Positions 1 through 8,532 of a DNA stretch of 48,004 nt are shown here, piece by piece. The notes beneath the pieces are model-generated. The model was not told where the DNA came from. It saw only the letters and a list, made by a program, of their open reading frames with translations, and did not search any database. The position numbers and the translations under genes are program-made. The DNA is from Saprospirales bacterium (GTDB lineage: Bacteria > Bacteroidota > Bacteroidia > Chitinophagales > Saprospiraceae), in contig REEI01000090.1 of assembly GCA_007695145.1 (NCBI GenBank), positions 1 through 48,004 on the forward strand, read 5' to 3'. Each line of letters opens with the position of its first letter. Position 1 is the stretch's first letter.

Positions 1-57
1 GCAGCAAATCTAAAATAAAATTTTGAAATGGTGATATTTTCGCCCAACCATTTGTAA

Positions 58-90
58 TTTGGTGCTCTGAATGAACTGCACTTAATTTTG
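58..90 (+). promoter_or_regulatory. Bacteroidota-type promoter of the APC permease
   Basis: TTTG at 58-61, a 21-bp spacer and TAATTTTG at 83-90 match the Bacteroidota primary-sigma pattern (TTTG, about 19-21 bp, TAnnTTTG). The permease start lies 30 bp after the -7 box, so the leader would be about 25 nt. Seen directly; use as a promoter is inferred. Confidence 0.55.
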
Positions 91-120
91 CACTAAAGAC
101 TTATAATCATATAAAAAATC

Positions 121-1416
121 ATGAGCACCGGAAAAAAAGTGAATGGTAAGTTGAAGAGGGAAATTGGTCTGCCGGGGGCCGTACTGATGGGACTGGGTTC
201 GATCATCGGAACAGGTATATTTGTAAGTATCGCTATTGCCACAGAGATAGCAGGCCATGGAATTATCCTGGCTGTGATCCTGGCAGGAATTCTTGCCGCA
301 TTTAATGGTTTGAGCAGTGCACAGCTGGCAGCGGCCCACCCAATGAGTGGAGGGACCTACGAGTACGGATACAAATTTTTGAATCCATACCTCGGTTTTG
401 CCGCCGGCTGGATGTTTTTGGTAGCCAAATCTGCCTCCGCTGCAACTGCAGTATTGGGTTGTATTGCCTACATCTTTTTCGCTTTTGGTTGGGATTCAGC
501 TTATGAGAATACGGTTTTGGCCGGCCTGGCTTTGCTTTTGGCAATGACTATTTTGGTCTCAGGAGGAATTAAACGGAGCAATAGAGCCAATAAGGTAATT
601 GTAGGTATAACTCTATTGGGGTTGATGTCTTTATTAGTGGCGTCATGGTTGGTATCTGGTTTGCCGGTAGAGCCCATTCAAAATATGCATATAGATTTTT
701 CTTGGAGAAATACCCTCTATGCCACTGCACTGCTGTTTGTCGCTTATACCGGTTATGGGCGCATAGCAACTCTGGGCGAGGAGGTAAAGCGGCCGGAAAC
801 TACCATTCCGGGAGCAATTATTACTGCTATGATAATTATCGTATTCTTGTATTTGCTGGTGGGCTTGACCGCCATTCATGTGATGGGAGCAGATGCCTTT
901 GGTAAAACGGTTGGTGGGGATTCGGCACCGCTGATGGCAGTGAGCAGAGCGCTGTCTCTACCCTTCATTGAAGTGGTGGTCACTATTGCCGCTATAACTG
1001 CCATGATGGGTGTTTTTTTAAACCTTCTTCTCGGTTTATCCCGTGTGGCTCTGAGTATGGCTCGAAGGGGTGACCTTCCATTCGCTTTGTCGGGCATCAG
1101 TCCATCGAGTGGAAGTCCCAATCCCGCCATTTGGACAGTGGCAATTGTTATAGGCCTATTGATTGTGAGTGGAAATATGGTTTTTACCTGGACTTTCAGC
1201 GCCTTTACAGTTCTGATTTACTATGCCATTACCAATTTGGCCGCCCTTTTTATTCCGCACGAATCCAGATTGTATCCTAAATGGGTTGCCCTGGCCGGCC
1301 TCTTTGGTTGTGTTTTTCTTACGCTGTGGATCGACCCTCGAATATGGATTTATGGAGGGGCTGTATTGATGGCCGGTTTGGCGGGGCATTTTGTAAAAAA
1401 TGTCCTCAGAAATTAA
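121..1416 (+). CDS. APC-superfamily amino-acid permease
   Basis: A 431-residue integral inner-membrane protein with about 12 hydrophobic segments. It starts with a short basic N-terminus (KLKREIGLPGAVLMG), followed by the glycine-rich GSIIGTGIFVS motif of the first membrane helix, the substrate-binding hallmark of APC/LeuT-fold transporters. Length fits the family. By family knowledge it would import an amino acid or polyamine with a cation; the substrate cannot be read from sequence. It appears to be monocistronic with its own promoter at 58-90. The Crp-like gene follows after about 140 bp and has its own promoter-like motif. The ATG start is supported by the promoter spacing. Confidence 0.88.
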   Translation: MSTGKKVNGKLKREIGLPGAVLMGLGSIIGTGIFVSIAIATEIAGHGIILAVILAGILAAFNGLSSAQLAAAHPMSGGTYEYGYKFLNPYLGFAAGWMFLVAKSASAATAVLGCIAYIFFAFGWDSAYENTVLAGLALLLAMTILVSGGIKRSNRANKVIVGITLLGLMSLLVASWLVSGLPVEPIQNMHIDFSWRNTLYATALLFVAYTGYGRIATLGEEVKRPETTIPGAIITAMIIIVFLYLLVGLTAIHVMGADAFGKTVGGDSAPLMAVSRALSLPFIEVVVTIAAITAMMGVFLNLLLGLSRVALSMARRGDLPFALSGISPSSGSPNPAIWTVAIVIGLLIVSGNMVFTWTFSAFTVLIYYAITNLAALFIPHESRLYPKWVALAGLFGCVFLTLWIDPRIWIYGGAVLMAGLAGHFVKNVLRN

Positions 1417-1510
1417 TAAATGTATCAGCTGATTGAGCTCTTACAGTATTTTGAATGGGATGCATCAGATTGCCATTCTGGGCTAAAGAGATGATCTGAA
1501 AAACTCCACC

Positions 1511-1543
1511 TTGAATACCTGACCAAAATTTGAACTATTTTTG
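1511..1543 (+). promoter_or_regulatory. Promoter of the Crp/Fnr-type regulator
   Basis: TATTTTTG at 1536-1543 is a perfect TAnnTTTG -7 box, with a TTG at 1511-1513 (spacer 22). The box overlaps the upstream TTG start that would give the longest reading frame (1530), so translation more likely begins at the ATG at 1554, leaving a leader of only a few nucleotides. Confidence 0.5.
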
Positions 1544-1553
1544 CCAAAAAGGA

Positions 1554-2135
1554 ATGAAGGAGGGATTCTACCACTATCTAAGGGACAGAGTTTTTGTTCG
1601 CAGCGCGCATCTTGCGGAAATCCTGAAAATGGTTTCTGTAAAGAAGGTGAAGAAAAATGAAATGCTGCTTATGAGGGGGTTAATTTGCAGAAATGTATTC
1701 TTCGTTGAAAAGGGGCTTTTAAGGCTATATGCTATTGATGAGTCCGGAAAAGAGCACATCATTCAATTTGCACCTGAAAATTGGTTTTTGAGCGAGCGGG
1801 CAAGTTTGTATTTTGGAAATCCCTCCGAGTATTTTATTGATGCCCTGGAAGACAGCTCCTTAGTGGTATTTGATCAGGAGTTCATCGAAAGGGCTTCAGA
1901 CATCAGTGTTGAATTTAGAAACTACAATGAATATTTATTGCAAAACCACATTCGGCATTTGCAAAACAGGATCCACTCCCTGATTGGTGCTGATGCGAAA
2001 AGCAGATACCTCAAGTTTATTGATTTGTACCCGGAAATAGTGCAAAGAGTACCTCAATGGATGGTGGCATCCTATTTGGGGATTACCCCTGAAAGCCTCA
2101 GCAGGGTGCGCAGGGATATTGCACTTTTTAAGTAA
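1554..2135 (+). CDS. Crp/Fnr-family transcriptional regulator
   Basis: A 193-residue cytoplasmic regulator. Residues about 15-115 resemble a cyclic-nucleotide-binding beta-roll (VFFVEKGLLRLYAIDESGKEHIIQF, then WFLSERASLYFGNPSEYFIDALEDSSLVVF). A long dimerisation helix follows (about 120-150), and a short helix-turn-helix closes the protein (VASYLGITPESLSRVRRDI). This architecture is common in Bacteroidota; such proteins often lack the cAMP-contact residues, so the ligand is unknown. There are no Fnr-type iron-sulfur cysteines in the N-terminus. Two pirins lie directly downstream on the same strand, so it may regulate them, but this is inferred from position only. A TTG start 24 bp upstream is possible but falls inside the promoter box. 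Confidence 0.85.
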   Translation: MKEGFYHYLRDRVFVRSAHLAEILKMVSVKKVKKNEMLLMRGLICRNVFFVEKGLLRLYAIDESGKEHIIQFAPENWFLSERASLYFGNPSEYFIDALEDSSLVVFDQEFIERASDISVEFRNYNEYLLQNHIRHLQNRIHSLIGADAKSRYLKFIDLYPEIVQRVPQWMVASYLGITPESLSRVRRDIALFK

Positions 2136-2187
2136 GATAGACATTGATTTCTTAACATACATCAATGCAGACGCAGCAGGAATGGCA

Positions 2188-2195
2188 TAATTTTG
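2188..2195 (+). promoter_or_regulatory. -7 box (TAATTTTG) before the pirin pair
   Basis: A perfect TAnnTTTG match that ends 16 bp before the ATG at 2212. I find no good -33 element at the right distance. It would give the pirins a very short leader and an independent promoter. Confidence 0.4.
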
Positions 2196-2211
2196 CAGTA
2201 AAAAATTGAAT

Positions 2212-3090
2212 ATGAAAACTAGAAGCATTGAGGTGGTAGTACCACCAAGAGAGCCGCATTACGTTGGAGATGGATTTCGCGTTCACAACTTCATTCCGGG
2301 TGCATATCGACTGGATATGAAAAGGATGGATCCTTTCATCATGTTGGACTACAACTCCAGGTTCTATTTTCCACCTACGGACAAGCCCAGAGGCGTTAGC
2401 GTGCATCCGCATAGGGGTTTTGAAACAGTTACCGTTGCCTACAAGGGCAGAGTGGCTCATCACGACAGCACTGGTGGTGGTGGCGTAATAGGCGAAGGGG
2501 ATGTTCAGTGGATGACAGCAGCCTCCGGAATTTTGCACAAGGAATATCACGAAGAGCAATTCAGTCGCGAAGGAGGAGATTTTCAAATGGTCCAACTTTG
2601 GGTCAATCTTCCAGCCAAATTTAAAATGTCACCTCCAAAATATCAGGGCATTCCAAATGAGGATATTGCAAAAGTGTCTCTGGATAATGATGCCGGCCTG
2701 ATAGAAGTGATTGCGGGAGATTATAATGGAACGACCGGAAGCGCTCAGACCTTTTCACCGGTGCATATGATGAATTCAAAACTCAAGGAAGGTGGGGTGG
2801 CGAAATTCAGTTTTCCAAGCGACCACAATACCGGTATTTTGGTAATAGAGGGGTCTGTGGTCGTCAACCAATCAGAAAGTGTACCAACTGACCATTTTGT
2901 GCTTTTTGAAAACGACGGCACAGATTTTTCTTTGGAAGCCCGGGAAGATTCTGTAGTTTTGGTGCTCAGTGGGAAGCCACTGAACGAGCCCATTGCGGCT
3001 CACGGTCCATTTGTCATGAATACCCATCAGGAAATTGTTCAGGCAATCAATGATTTCCATACGGGTAAATTTGGATACTTAGAGGAATAA
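2212..3090 (+). CDS. Pirin-family cupin protein (first of two)
   Basis: About 292 residues, a bicupin of the pirin family. The N-terminal cupin carries the metal-binding pattern HPHRGFETVT (two His), and a later His/Glu pair sits in SGILHKEYHEE; by homology with pirin these bind one iron. Nearby motifs GDVQWMTAASGILH and a PFIMLDYN-like stretch are also pirin hallmarks. Bacterial pirins have been reported as quercetin dioxygenases or as partners of metabolic enzymes; which applies here is unknown. The preferred start is the ATG at 2212 rather than the TTG at 2206. It is probably co-transcribed with the second pirin, 17 bp downstream. Confidence 0.87.
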   Translation: MKTRSIEVVVPPREPHYVGDGFRVHNFIPGAYRLDMKRMDPFIMLDYNSRFYFPPTDKPRGVSVHPHRGFETVTVAYKGRVAHHDSTGGGGVIGEGDVQWMTAASGILHKEYHEEQFSREGGDFQMVQLWVNLPAKFKMSPPKYQGIPNEDIAKVSLDNDAGLIEVIAGDYNGTTGSAQTFSPVHMMNSKLKEGGVAKFSFPSDHNTGILVIEGSVVVNQSESVPTDHFVLFENDGTDFSLEAREDSVVLVLSGKPLNEPIAAHGPFVMNTHQEIVQAINDFHTGKFGYLEE

Positions 3091-3107
3091 TAGCTAAAAT
3101 TGAGATC

Positions 3108-3986
3108 ATGTCCAATATTGAATTAATCATAGAGGAGCGGGCGGCCAACATTGGAAACTTCCTGGTAGGTCGTTTGCTCCCCTTTCGGCAAAAGAGGTCT
3201 GTAGGTCCTTTTGTATTCATCGACCATATGGGCCCAGTAAAACTCAACCAGAGGGAGAATTTTGACATTTTGCCACATCCGCATATTGGGCTTTCCACTC
3301 TCACCTATTTATTTGAAGGCTCCATCATGCATCGCGATAGTATTGGAAGTGAGGTGGAGATTAAACCAGGAGCAGTGAACTGGATGACAGCAGGCAGGGG
3401 GGTGGTTCATTCTGAGAGGACCCCGGATTACCTTCGCCACTCCGAGAAGATGCTTCATGGACTTCAGATATGGGTGGCATTGCCGAGAGAATTAGAGGAA
3501 GTAGAACCCTCATTTTACCATATAGCAAAGGAAGATATACCGGTCTGGACAGAGGGTGATGTCCATTTTAAATTGATTGCCGGACACATTTCTGGACGCA
3601 GTTCAGTGGTTCCTGTTCACAGTAAGCTATATCTGATAGAATTGAAGAGTACATCTTCCCGGGAACTTAAACTGGGATCTCAATTATTTGGGGAAAGTGG
3701 ATTGTATATACTTCAGGGTTCATTGATTATTGAGGGCAGCATCTACGGTCCAAGACAAATTCTCATTGCCCAGAACAGCGAGTTGTGCAATTTTGAAATG
3801 GGTCCTGATACCATTGTCTACATTTTTGGAGGCGAACCATTTCCCGAGGAAAGGTACATCGACTGGAATTTTGTGTCCTCCAGTAAGGAGAGGCTAAAGA
3901 TGGCAAAAGAGGACTGGATTCAGCAGCGATTTCCCAAAATTCCCGGTGAAAAGGGATTCGTTCCCTACCCGGGACAAATTCAATAA
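3108..3986 (+). CDS. Pirin-family cupin protein (second of two)
   Basis: A 292-residue pirin paralogue. Metal ligands are visible as HPHIGLSTLTY (His-x-His) and GRGVVHSER (His, Glu), with the NWMTAGRG motif between them. It starts 17 bp after the preceding pirin, so the two are almost certainly co-transcribed. The proteins are clearly diverged from each other, so this is an old duplication or two separate family members rather than a recent copy. The catalytic role is unassigned. The C-terminal half (FGGEPFPEERYIDWNFVSSSKERL) is the typical second cupin that closes with a helical tail. Confidence 0.87.
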   Translation: MSNIELIIEERAANIGNFLVGRLLPFRQKRSVGPFVFIDHMGPVKLNQRENFDILPHPHIGLSTLTYLFEGSIMHRDSIGSEVEIKPGAVNWMTAGRGVVHSERTPDYLRHSEKMLHGLQIWVALPRELEEVEPSFYHIAKEDIPVWTEGDVHFKLIAGHISGRSSVVPVHSKLYLIELKSTSSRELKLGSQLFGESGLYILQGSLIIEGSIYGPRQILIAQNSELCNFEMGPDTIVYIFGGEPFPEERYIDWNFVSSSKERLKMAKEDWIQQRFPKIPGEKGFVPYPGQIQ

Positions 3987-4070
3987 GAACGAAATCAAAA
4001 TCCTGGCAAAAATGACTACTTTTCAGGCATTTTTTCAGTAAAAAGACCCAATTCTTCTCAAAATTATTCT

Positions 4071-4113
4071 ATTTGTCGCAAAAGTGCAACGAATTGACGC
4101 ATATGTGTTACAA
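4071..4113 (+). promoter_or_regulatory. 43-bp conserved upstream element, copy 1
   Basis: This element upstream of the 1322-aa surface protein recurs at 8404-8446 upstream of the 2180-aa one, with a single difference (A at 4097, T at 8430). It holds two imperfect dyads of the form GTCGCA-N4-TGCAAC and GACGCA-N4-TGTTAC, spaced 21 bp apart (two helical turns). It lies 76 bp before the start codon. This looks like a tandem operator for a dimeric regulator, or a conserved promoter region. I cannot name the regulator. Confidence 0.6.
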
Positions 4114-4189
4114 AGTTTGATTGAAAATAGTTGAAATTTATCGCACAGCAATTTTTCATTAACTATTTTCTAAAAATTAAACTTGACAA

Positions 4190-7100
4190 ATGGAAACTAA
4201 TACTACAAAACCACCAGGCCAACACAAATTATTTAAAAAACTATGGTACGCAATAGTTTTTTCGGCACTTTATATTGTTTCCGCCCCGCAGTATATCAAT
4301 GCTCAGGGAAATACCGGAGGAGACACTATAACCATTGCAATAGATACTTTTGACATATGGGACACTTCCATTTTTCCACTTTCCCTAACAGGTGATATTA
4401 TCTGGCGACTGGAACCGGAATGCATTCATTTTCCCGGAAGATTTGTCTGGGATTTCAAGGATTTCCCTCAAGATTCCCAATTTGTAGCCAAAGTTGAATT
4501 GGACATCATTCACTTTTGCGAAGCCCCTCCACTGACCCCTGGAATTTTCTTCCAAATGTTTGTGGGGGACAGTATAGTAGTAGAAGATTTACCAGTTCAT
4601 ATCTCTCCTCCTGGTGGGCCCACCCCTGAAACACTTGAACTCATTAATCCCACCTGTTCGCCGGTCGACTCAGTCGATTTGTGTTTGTGTGAACCATTTT
4701 TGGAGCAGCTAGTGGTATATACTTGCTGTAAGCCTATTGCTCCTGACAGCATTATTGCCGTTTGCCTGGATACTACCTTGCACGATCTCAGTCCGCTCAT
4801 TCATTGCACCAATGGATCATTCTCGGGGCCGGGAGTTGAAAATGACCATTTTAATCCTATGGAGGCCGGTGTTGGAGAGCATCTTATTCAGTATTGCGAT
4901 ACCTGTGATATAAACAGTGAGATTTGCTGTGTTGAATTTATTATTCAGGTTTGTGAGGTGGTAATTGAGGAGATGGTTTGCGATACGATTTGTTTTGGTG
5001 AAGCCAATGGAATGGCAATGGTGCTTGCTTCCAGTGACTGCGACACGCTCAGTTATTTATGGAGTAATGGCGAAGAAACTGCCACCATTGATAGTCTGGA
5101 GCCGGGCGTATATATAGTAACGGTAACAGATGGCAATGGATGTCAGGCAATAGACAGTTGTGAAATAATTGAATGTCCGGAACTGATTCTGATCGAAATA
5201 GTTTGCGATACCATATGCCCTGATTCAACCAATGGCATGGCCTCTGTAATTGTGGAGGGAGGTTGTGAACCTCTGGAGTACAGTTGGAGTGAAGGAAATG
5301 GCAGCACCGGGCCTACAGTGGAGGGTTTGTCTGAAGGTTGGGTTGTGGTAACAATAACGGACTTTAACGGTTGTGAATTAATCGACAGTTGTGAAGTGAT
5401 CGCTTTGGATATAGAGCCTCCGGAAGCCGTGTGTCAGGATATTACAGTTTATGTCGATGCAGATGGAATTGCTACCATTGATCCAGAAGATATTGATGGA
5501 GGCTCGACTGATAACTGTGCAATTGAGCAATTTGAAATCGATATAAATTCTTTTGACTGTAATGACGTTAACGAAGAAGTTGAAGTAAAATTGACAATAA
5601 CCGATAGAGAGGGTTTGAAAGACTCTTGTATTGCAAAAGTTTTGGTACTTGATACCATTCCGCCGGAAATCACCTGTCCTGGAAATACCACCCTTTATTA
5701 TGGCCCCTCTTGTTTAGCTGAGGTTGACTTTTCACCTCCTACCGCCACCGATAATTGTGATACCATTTTTAACTTTGGATATAGCATAAATCCCGGAGAT
5801 ATTATTTTTGGATTAACGGGAGGTCCCGATACCTTCACCGTAGCCGCTGTTGCCGCTGATGCAAGTCAAAATGTTTCTGATCCCTGCACCTTTTATTTGT
5901 TTGTGCTCGATACTACCCCTCCCAATATACTTTTTTGTCCTCAGGGTACAATTGAGGTTTTTGTAGATGAAGACTCCTGTTCTACAACCAACTATTACAA
6001 TCTCAGCTTTACAGATAACTGTCCGGTTTTGATCAAAACATATAATCCACCTTTGGGCACTCCTCTGGAACCAAGCCCAATACCTTATTTTGTATCTGTA
6101 AATCTAGCAGATGGGGCGGGTAATAGTGATGAGTGCTCCTATGGGGTTTTAGTTTCAGATACCATTGATCCCCAGATTCTTTGCCCACCACCAATTGTCA
6201 CCTATACTCCGTCTACTGCTTGCGTCGCCTGGGTCAACCTCCAGGTAGATACCCTGGACAACTGTGGCGTTTTTGAAGTAATTAACTCTTATAACAACAA
6301 TGGAGTTGATGCCTCCGATTACTACCCAACCGGTCAAACCATTGTTTATTTTAATGTTGAAGATGTTAACGGAAACACCAATGAATGTTCGACACCGGTT
6401 ACGGTTTGGGACACTTTTCCACCAACCATTAACTGTCCGCCGGATACAATTGTCCAAATCCCTTCAGGACAATCAGAGGTATATGTCCAATTGGATAGTG
6501 CTGAGGCCTGGCATAATTGCGGAATTGCTTTACTGGTAAATGACTTTAATCAGGGAGGGCCTGATGCAAGTGATACATTCCCTGCCGGCATAACCACCAT
6601 CCAGTTTATAGCAGTGAAAAATTTTGTATTTAACAATCCACCCCCCTATAGTGACACCTGCGAAACCATTATAACTGTCGTTGCCTGCCCGGCCTTAGAT
6701 TTAGACCTTACCTGTTCGCCTATATCAGCTCCCGGGGCAGATGATGGTTCTGCAGTTGCAAATGTTATAGGAGGATGCCCTGATATTTCATTTTTTTGGA
6801 ATACAGGAGATACGACCAGCTCAATTTCCGGATTATCACCCGGTATGTATTCGGTGACGGTAACGGATGGTTTAGGCACAACAGCAGTTGATTCCTGTGA
6901 AGTAATCGAGTTGGTTTTTCCACCGGTCACCATATCGGGTCATGTCTCTACGGAAAACGGTACTGATATTAATGAGGCCTCTATGCATGTGACTGATATA
7001 GCCGGCAATCCCATGCTTACTGATACGACGGATATAGATGGGGAATATGAATTCTCTTTACCCTGGGGTAGCACGCTTACGGTTAGCCCGGAAAAGGATA

Positions 7101-8158
7101 ACAATCATCTCGATGGGGTGACGACCATAAGCTTAATTATTATCCAGAGGCACATACTCCTCATCGACACTTTGAATTCTCCTTACAAAATGATTGCAGC
7201 AGATATCAACAAAGACGGAGTCATTTCGACTTCGGATTTGGTTGAGATGCAAAGTGTGATTTTGGGGATACTTCCTAATTTCCTAAACAATACCTCCTAC
7301 AGATTTACGCCGGAGGATTATGTGTTTGCCAATCCATCGAATCCGCTGCTTGAAAATTGGCCGGAGGAAAAAACCTATGTCAATATCACTCAGGACTCCT
7401 TAAATGAGGATTGGGTAGCTATTAAAATTGGCGATGTCATTGGGGCAACCACCGGCATGAGATATATCAGCGGAGAAGTTGATTTTCTGCTTGAAGCCGT
7501 CAAGAATGAGGATGGCACTACAGATATTGTCATGGGACCTGCCTACGACTTCTATTTGTCAGGATATCAGTTGGAACTCGAACTGGATCCGGCTCAATTG
7601 AGCCTGTTGGAGATTGATTTTGATCGTTCCTCCCTTCCCGGAATTACTCACAACAACTTCCATTTCGACAAGGAAAATGCTGTGTTGCGAACCAATTGGT
7701 GGAATCAGCAGGATATATCATTACAGGCGGAAAATGAGTTTTTCAGGCTTAGAGTGAAGGAAGGGCTTGATAAAGTTGACTTGAGCTCAGCCATTAAACT
7801 CAACTTGCGAGGCTCCCTTTGGGAGAGTGAAGCCTATGCAGGAAATGGAACTCAGTGGCTCAGACCGAATCTGTTGTGGAAGGAAAAATATACAACAGCT
7901 GAGTATAAGTTGTATCAAAATCGCCCCAATCCATTTACGGGTGAAACAATTATTTCATTCCTCTTGCCGAAACCAATGGATGCTGTACTGGAGGTGTCCG
8001 ATGTTGATGGAAGGGTGGTCAAGCGCCTTGAAATCCCGGCTCGTGAAGGGCTGAATGAATTTTCGCTGGAGACAGGAGAGCTCTCTGAAGGAATTTACTT
8101 CTACAGGGTAATGACCGATCAATGGTCGGCCACCAAAAAAATGATCCTGATGAGATAG
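4190..8158 (+). CDS. T9SS-exported multidomain surface protein (SprB/HYR/dockerin-like)
   Basis: 1322 residues. A signal peptide spans about residues 10-38, ending AQG. Two SprB-like repeats follow (about 262-330 and 337-405; SNGE/SEGN then VTVTDGNGC), a run of HYR-like immunoglobulin modules (about 409-833; VLDTIPPEITCP, TDNC), a third SprB-like repeat (838-907) and a carboxypeptidase-regulatory-like module (914-970). Next is a dockerin-like pair, HLDGVTTISLIII and ADINKDGVISTSDLVEMQ (970-1024), then a beta-sandwich that may be cohesin-like (1090-1220). The last 80 residues are a type A T9SS sorting domain (LYQNRPNPFTGETIISF to the C-terminal KMILMR). By family knowledge the protein crosses the outer membrane through T9SS and is anchored or released; adhesion or gliding roles are typical but unproven. 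The C-terminal third is shared with the next gene. Confidence 0.88.
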   Translation: METNTTKPPGQHKLFKKLWYAIVFSALYIVSAPQYINAQGNTGGDTITIAIDTFDIWDTSIFPLSLTGDIIWRLEPECIHFPGRFVWDFKDFPQDSQFVAKVELDIIHFCEAPPLTPGIFFQMFVGDSIVVEDLPVHISPPGGPTPETLELINPTCSPVDSVDLCLCEPFLEQLVVYTCCKPIAPDSIIAVCLDTTLHDLSPLIHCTNGSFSGPGVENDHFNPMEAGVGEHLIQYCDTCDINSEICCVEFIIQVCEVVIEEMVCDTICFGEANGMAMVLASSDCDTLSYLWSNGEETATIDSLEPGVYIVTVTDGNGCQAIDSCEIIECPELILIEIVCDTICPDSTNGMASVIVEGGCEPLEYSWSEGNGSTGPTVEGLSEGWVVVTITDFNGCELIDSCEVIALDIEPPEAVCQDITVYVDADGIATIDPEDIDGGSTDNCAIEQFEIDINSFDCNDVNEEVEVKLTITDREGLKDSCIAKVLVLDTIPPEITCPGNTTLYYGPSCLAEVDFSPPTATDNCDTIFNFGYSINPGDIIFGLTGGPDTFTVAAVAADASQNVSDPCTFYLFVLDTTPPNILFCPQGTIEVFVDEDSCSTTNYYNLSFTDNCPVLIKTYNPPLGTPLEPSPIPYFVSVNLADGAGNSDECSYGVLVSDTIDPQILCPPPIVTYTPSTACVAWVNLQVDTLDNCGVFEVINSYNNNGVDASDYYPTGQTIVYFNVEDVNGNTNECSTPVTVWDTFPPTINCPPDTIVQIPSGQSEVYVQLDSAEAWHNCGIALLVNDFNQGGPDASDTFPAGITTIQFIAVKNFVFNNPPPYSDTCETIITVVACPALDLDLTCSPISAPGADDGSAVANVIGGCPDISFFWNTGDTTSSISGLSPGMYSVTVTDGLGTTAVDSCEVIELVFPPVTISGHVSTENGTDINEASMHVTDIAGNPMLTDTTDIDGEYEFSLPWGSTLTVSPEKDNNHLDGVTTISLIIIQRHILLIDTLNSPYKMIAADINKDGVISTSDLVEMQSVILGILPNFLNNTSYRFTPEDYVFANPSNPLLENWPEEKTYVNITQDSLNEDWVAIKIGDVIGATTGMRYISGEVDFLLEAVKNEDGTTDIVMGPAYDFYLSGYQLELELDPAQLSLLEIDFDRSSLPGITHNNFHFDKENAVLRTNWWNQQDISLQAENEFFRLRVKEGLDKVDLSSAIKLNLRGSLWESEAYAGNGTQWLRPNLLWKEKYTTAEYKLYQNRPNPFTGETIISFLLPKPMDAVLEVSDVDGRVVKRLEIPAREGLNEFSLETGELSEGIYFYRVMTDQWSATKKMILMR

Positions 8159-8230
8159 GGCTAAAATTAAGCTATTCTTGGTTTGCAAATTTCAGGAATG
8201 AGTGATGTGGGGGTGCTTAGGTGCCCCCCC
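7042..8230 (+). repeat. Long direct repeat, copy 1 (C-terminal coding region plus terminator)
   Basis: Matches 13959-15147 at a constant offset of 6917 bp, with no indel in the coding part. From about 7149 to 8157 I see no difference by eye, roughly 1 kb. The stop codon differs (TAG against TAA), and a few substitutions follow before the terminator. Upstream of 7149 substitutions increase quickly. This pattern fits recent gene conversion or a partial duplication. Confidence 0.85.
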
Positions 8231-8237
8231 TTTTTTT
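8209..8237 (+). terminator. Intrinsic terminator of the 1322-aa protein gene
   Basis: GGGGGTGC, loop TTAG, then GTGCCCCC forms an 8-bp stem with two wobble pairs, followed by seven T. It lies 50 bp after the stop codon. The sister terminator at 15126 has a TTCG loop. Confidence 0.85.
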
Positions 8238-8403
8238 CATTGGAATAGTGAGCCGACCTTCAAGCTACTCATTTACTTCTGTTAAATTTCAATCTTGAAA
8301 TTGCTCAAATCAAATTGGGAACAAAAAGAATAAATCATTTTCTCTGTGGGATTTTTTAGTGGAAAGTAAAGAGCAGAATGAATATATAGTGCCAAATTTT
8401 TTG

Positions 8404-8446
8404 ATTTGTCGCAAAAGTGCAACGAATTGTCGCATATGTGTTACAA
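8404..8446 (+). promoter_or_regulatory. 43-bp conserved upstream element, copy 2
   Basis: One mismatch to 4071-4113. In this copy TTGTCGCA occurs twice exactly 21 bp apart (8406 and 8427), each followed three bases later by GTGCAAC or GTGTTAC. It lies 86 bp upstream of the ATG at 8533. The flanking DNA is much less conserved, which argues for selection on the element. A further 13-base palindrome, GATTGTTACAATC, sits at 8490-8502. Confidence 0.6.
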
Positions 8447-8532
8447 TTATGAGGTGATAAAATCTGAAAATTTGAAGTGAATAAAAGTTGATTGTTACAA
8501 TCAGCAATTTTTTATCACTAAATTCTTAAATC

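Noticed and set aside
7955-8188. Identical 77-codon antisense frames in both long repeats (second at 14872-15105)
   Set aside because: Identity comes from the duplicated DNA block; the frame is a shadow of the T9SS sorting domain.
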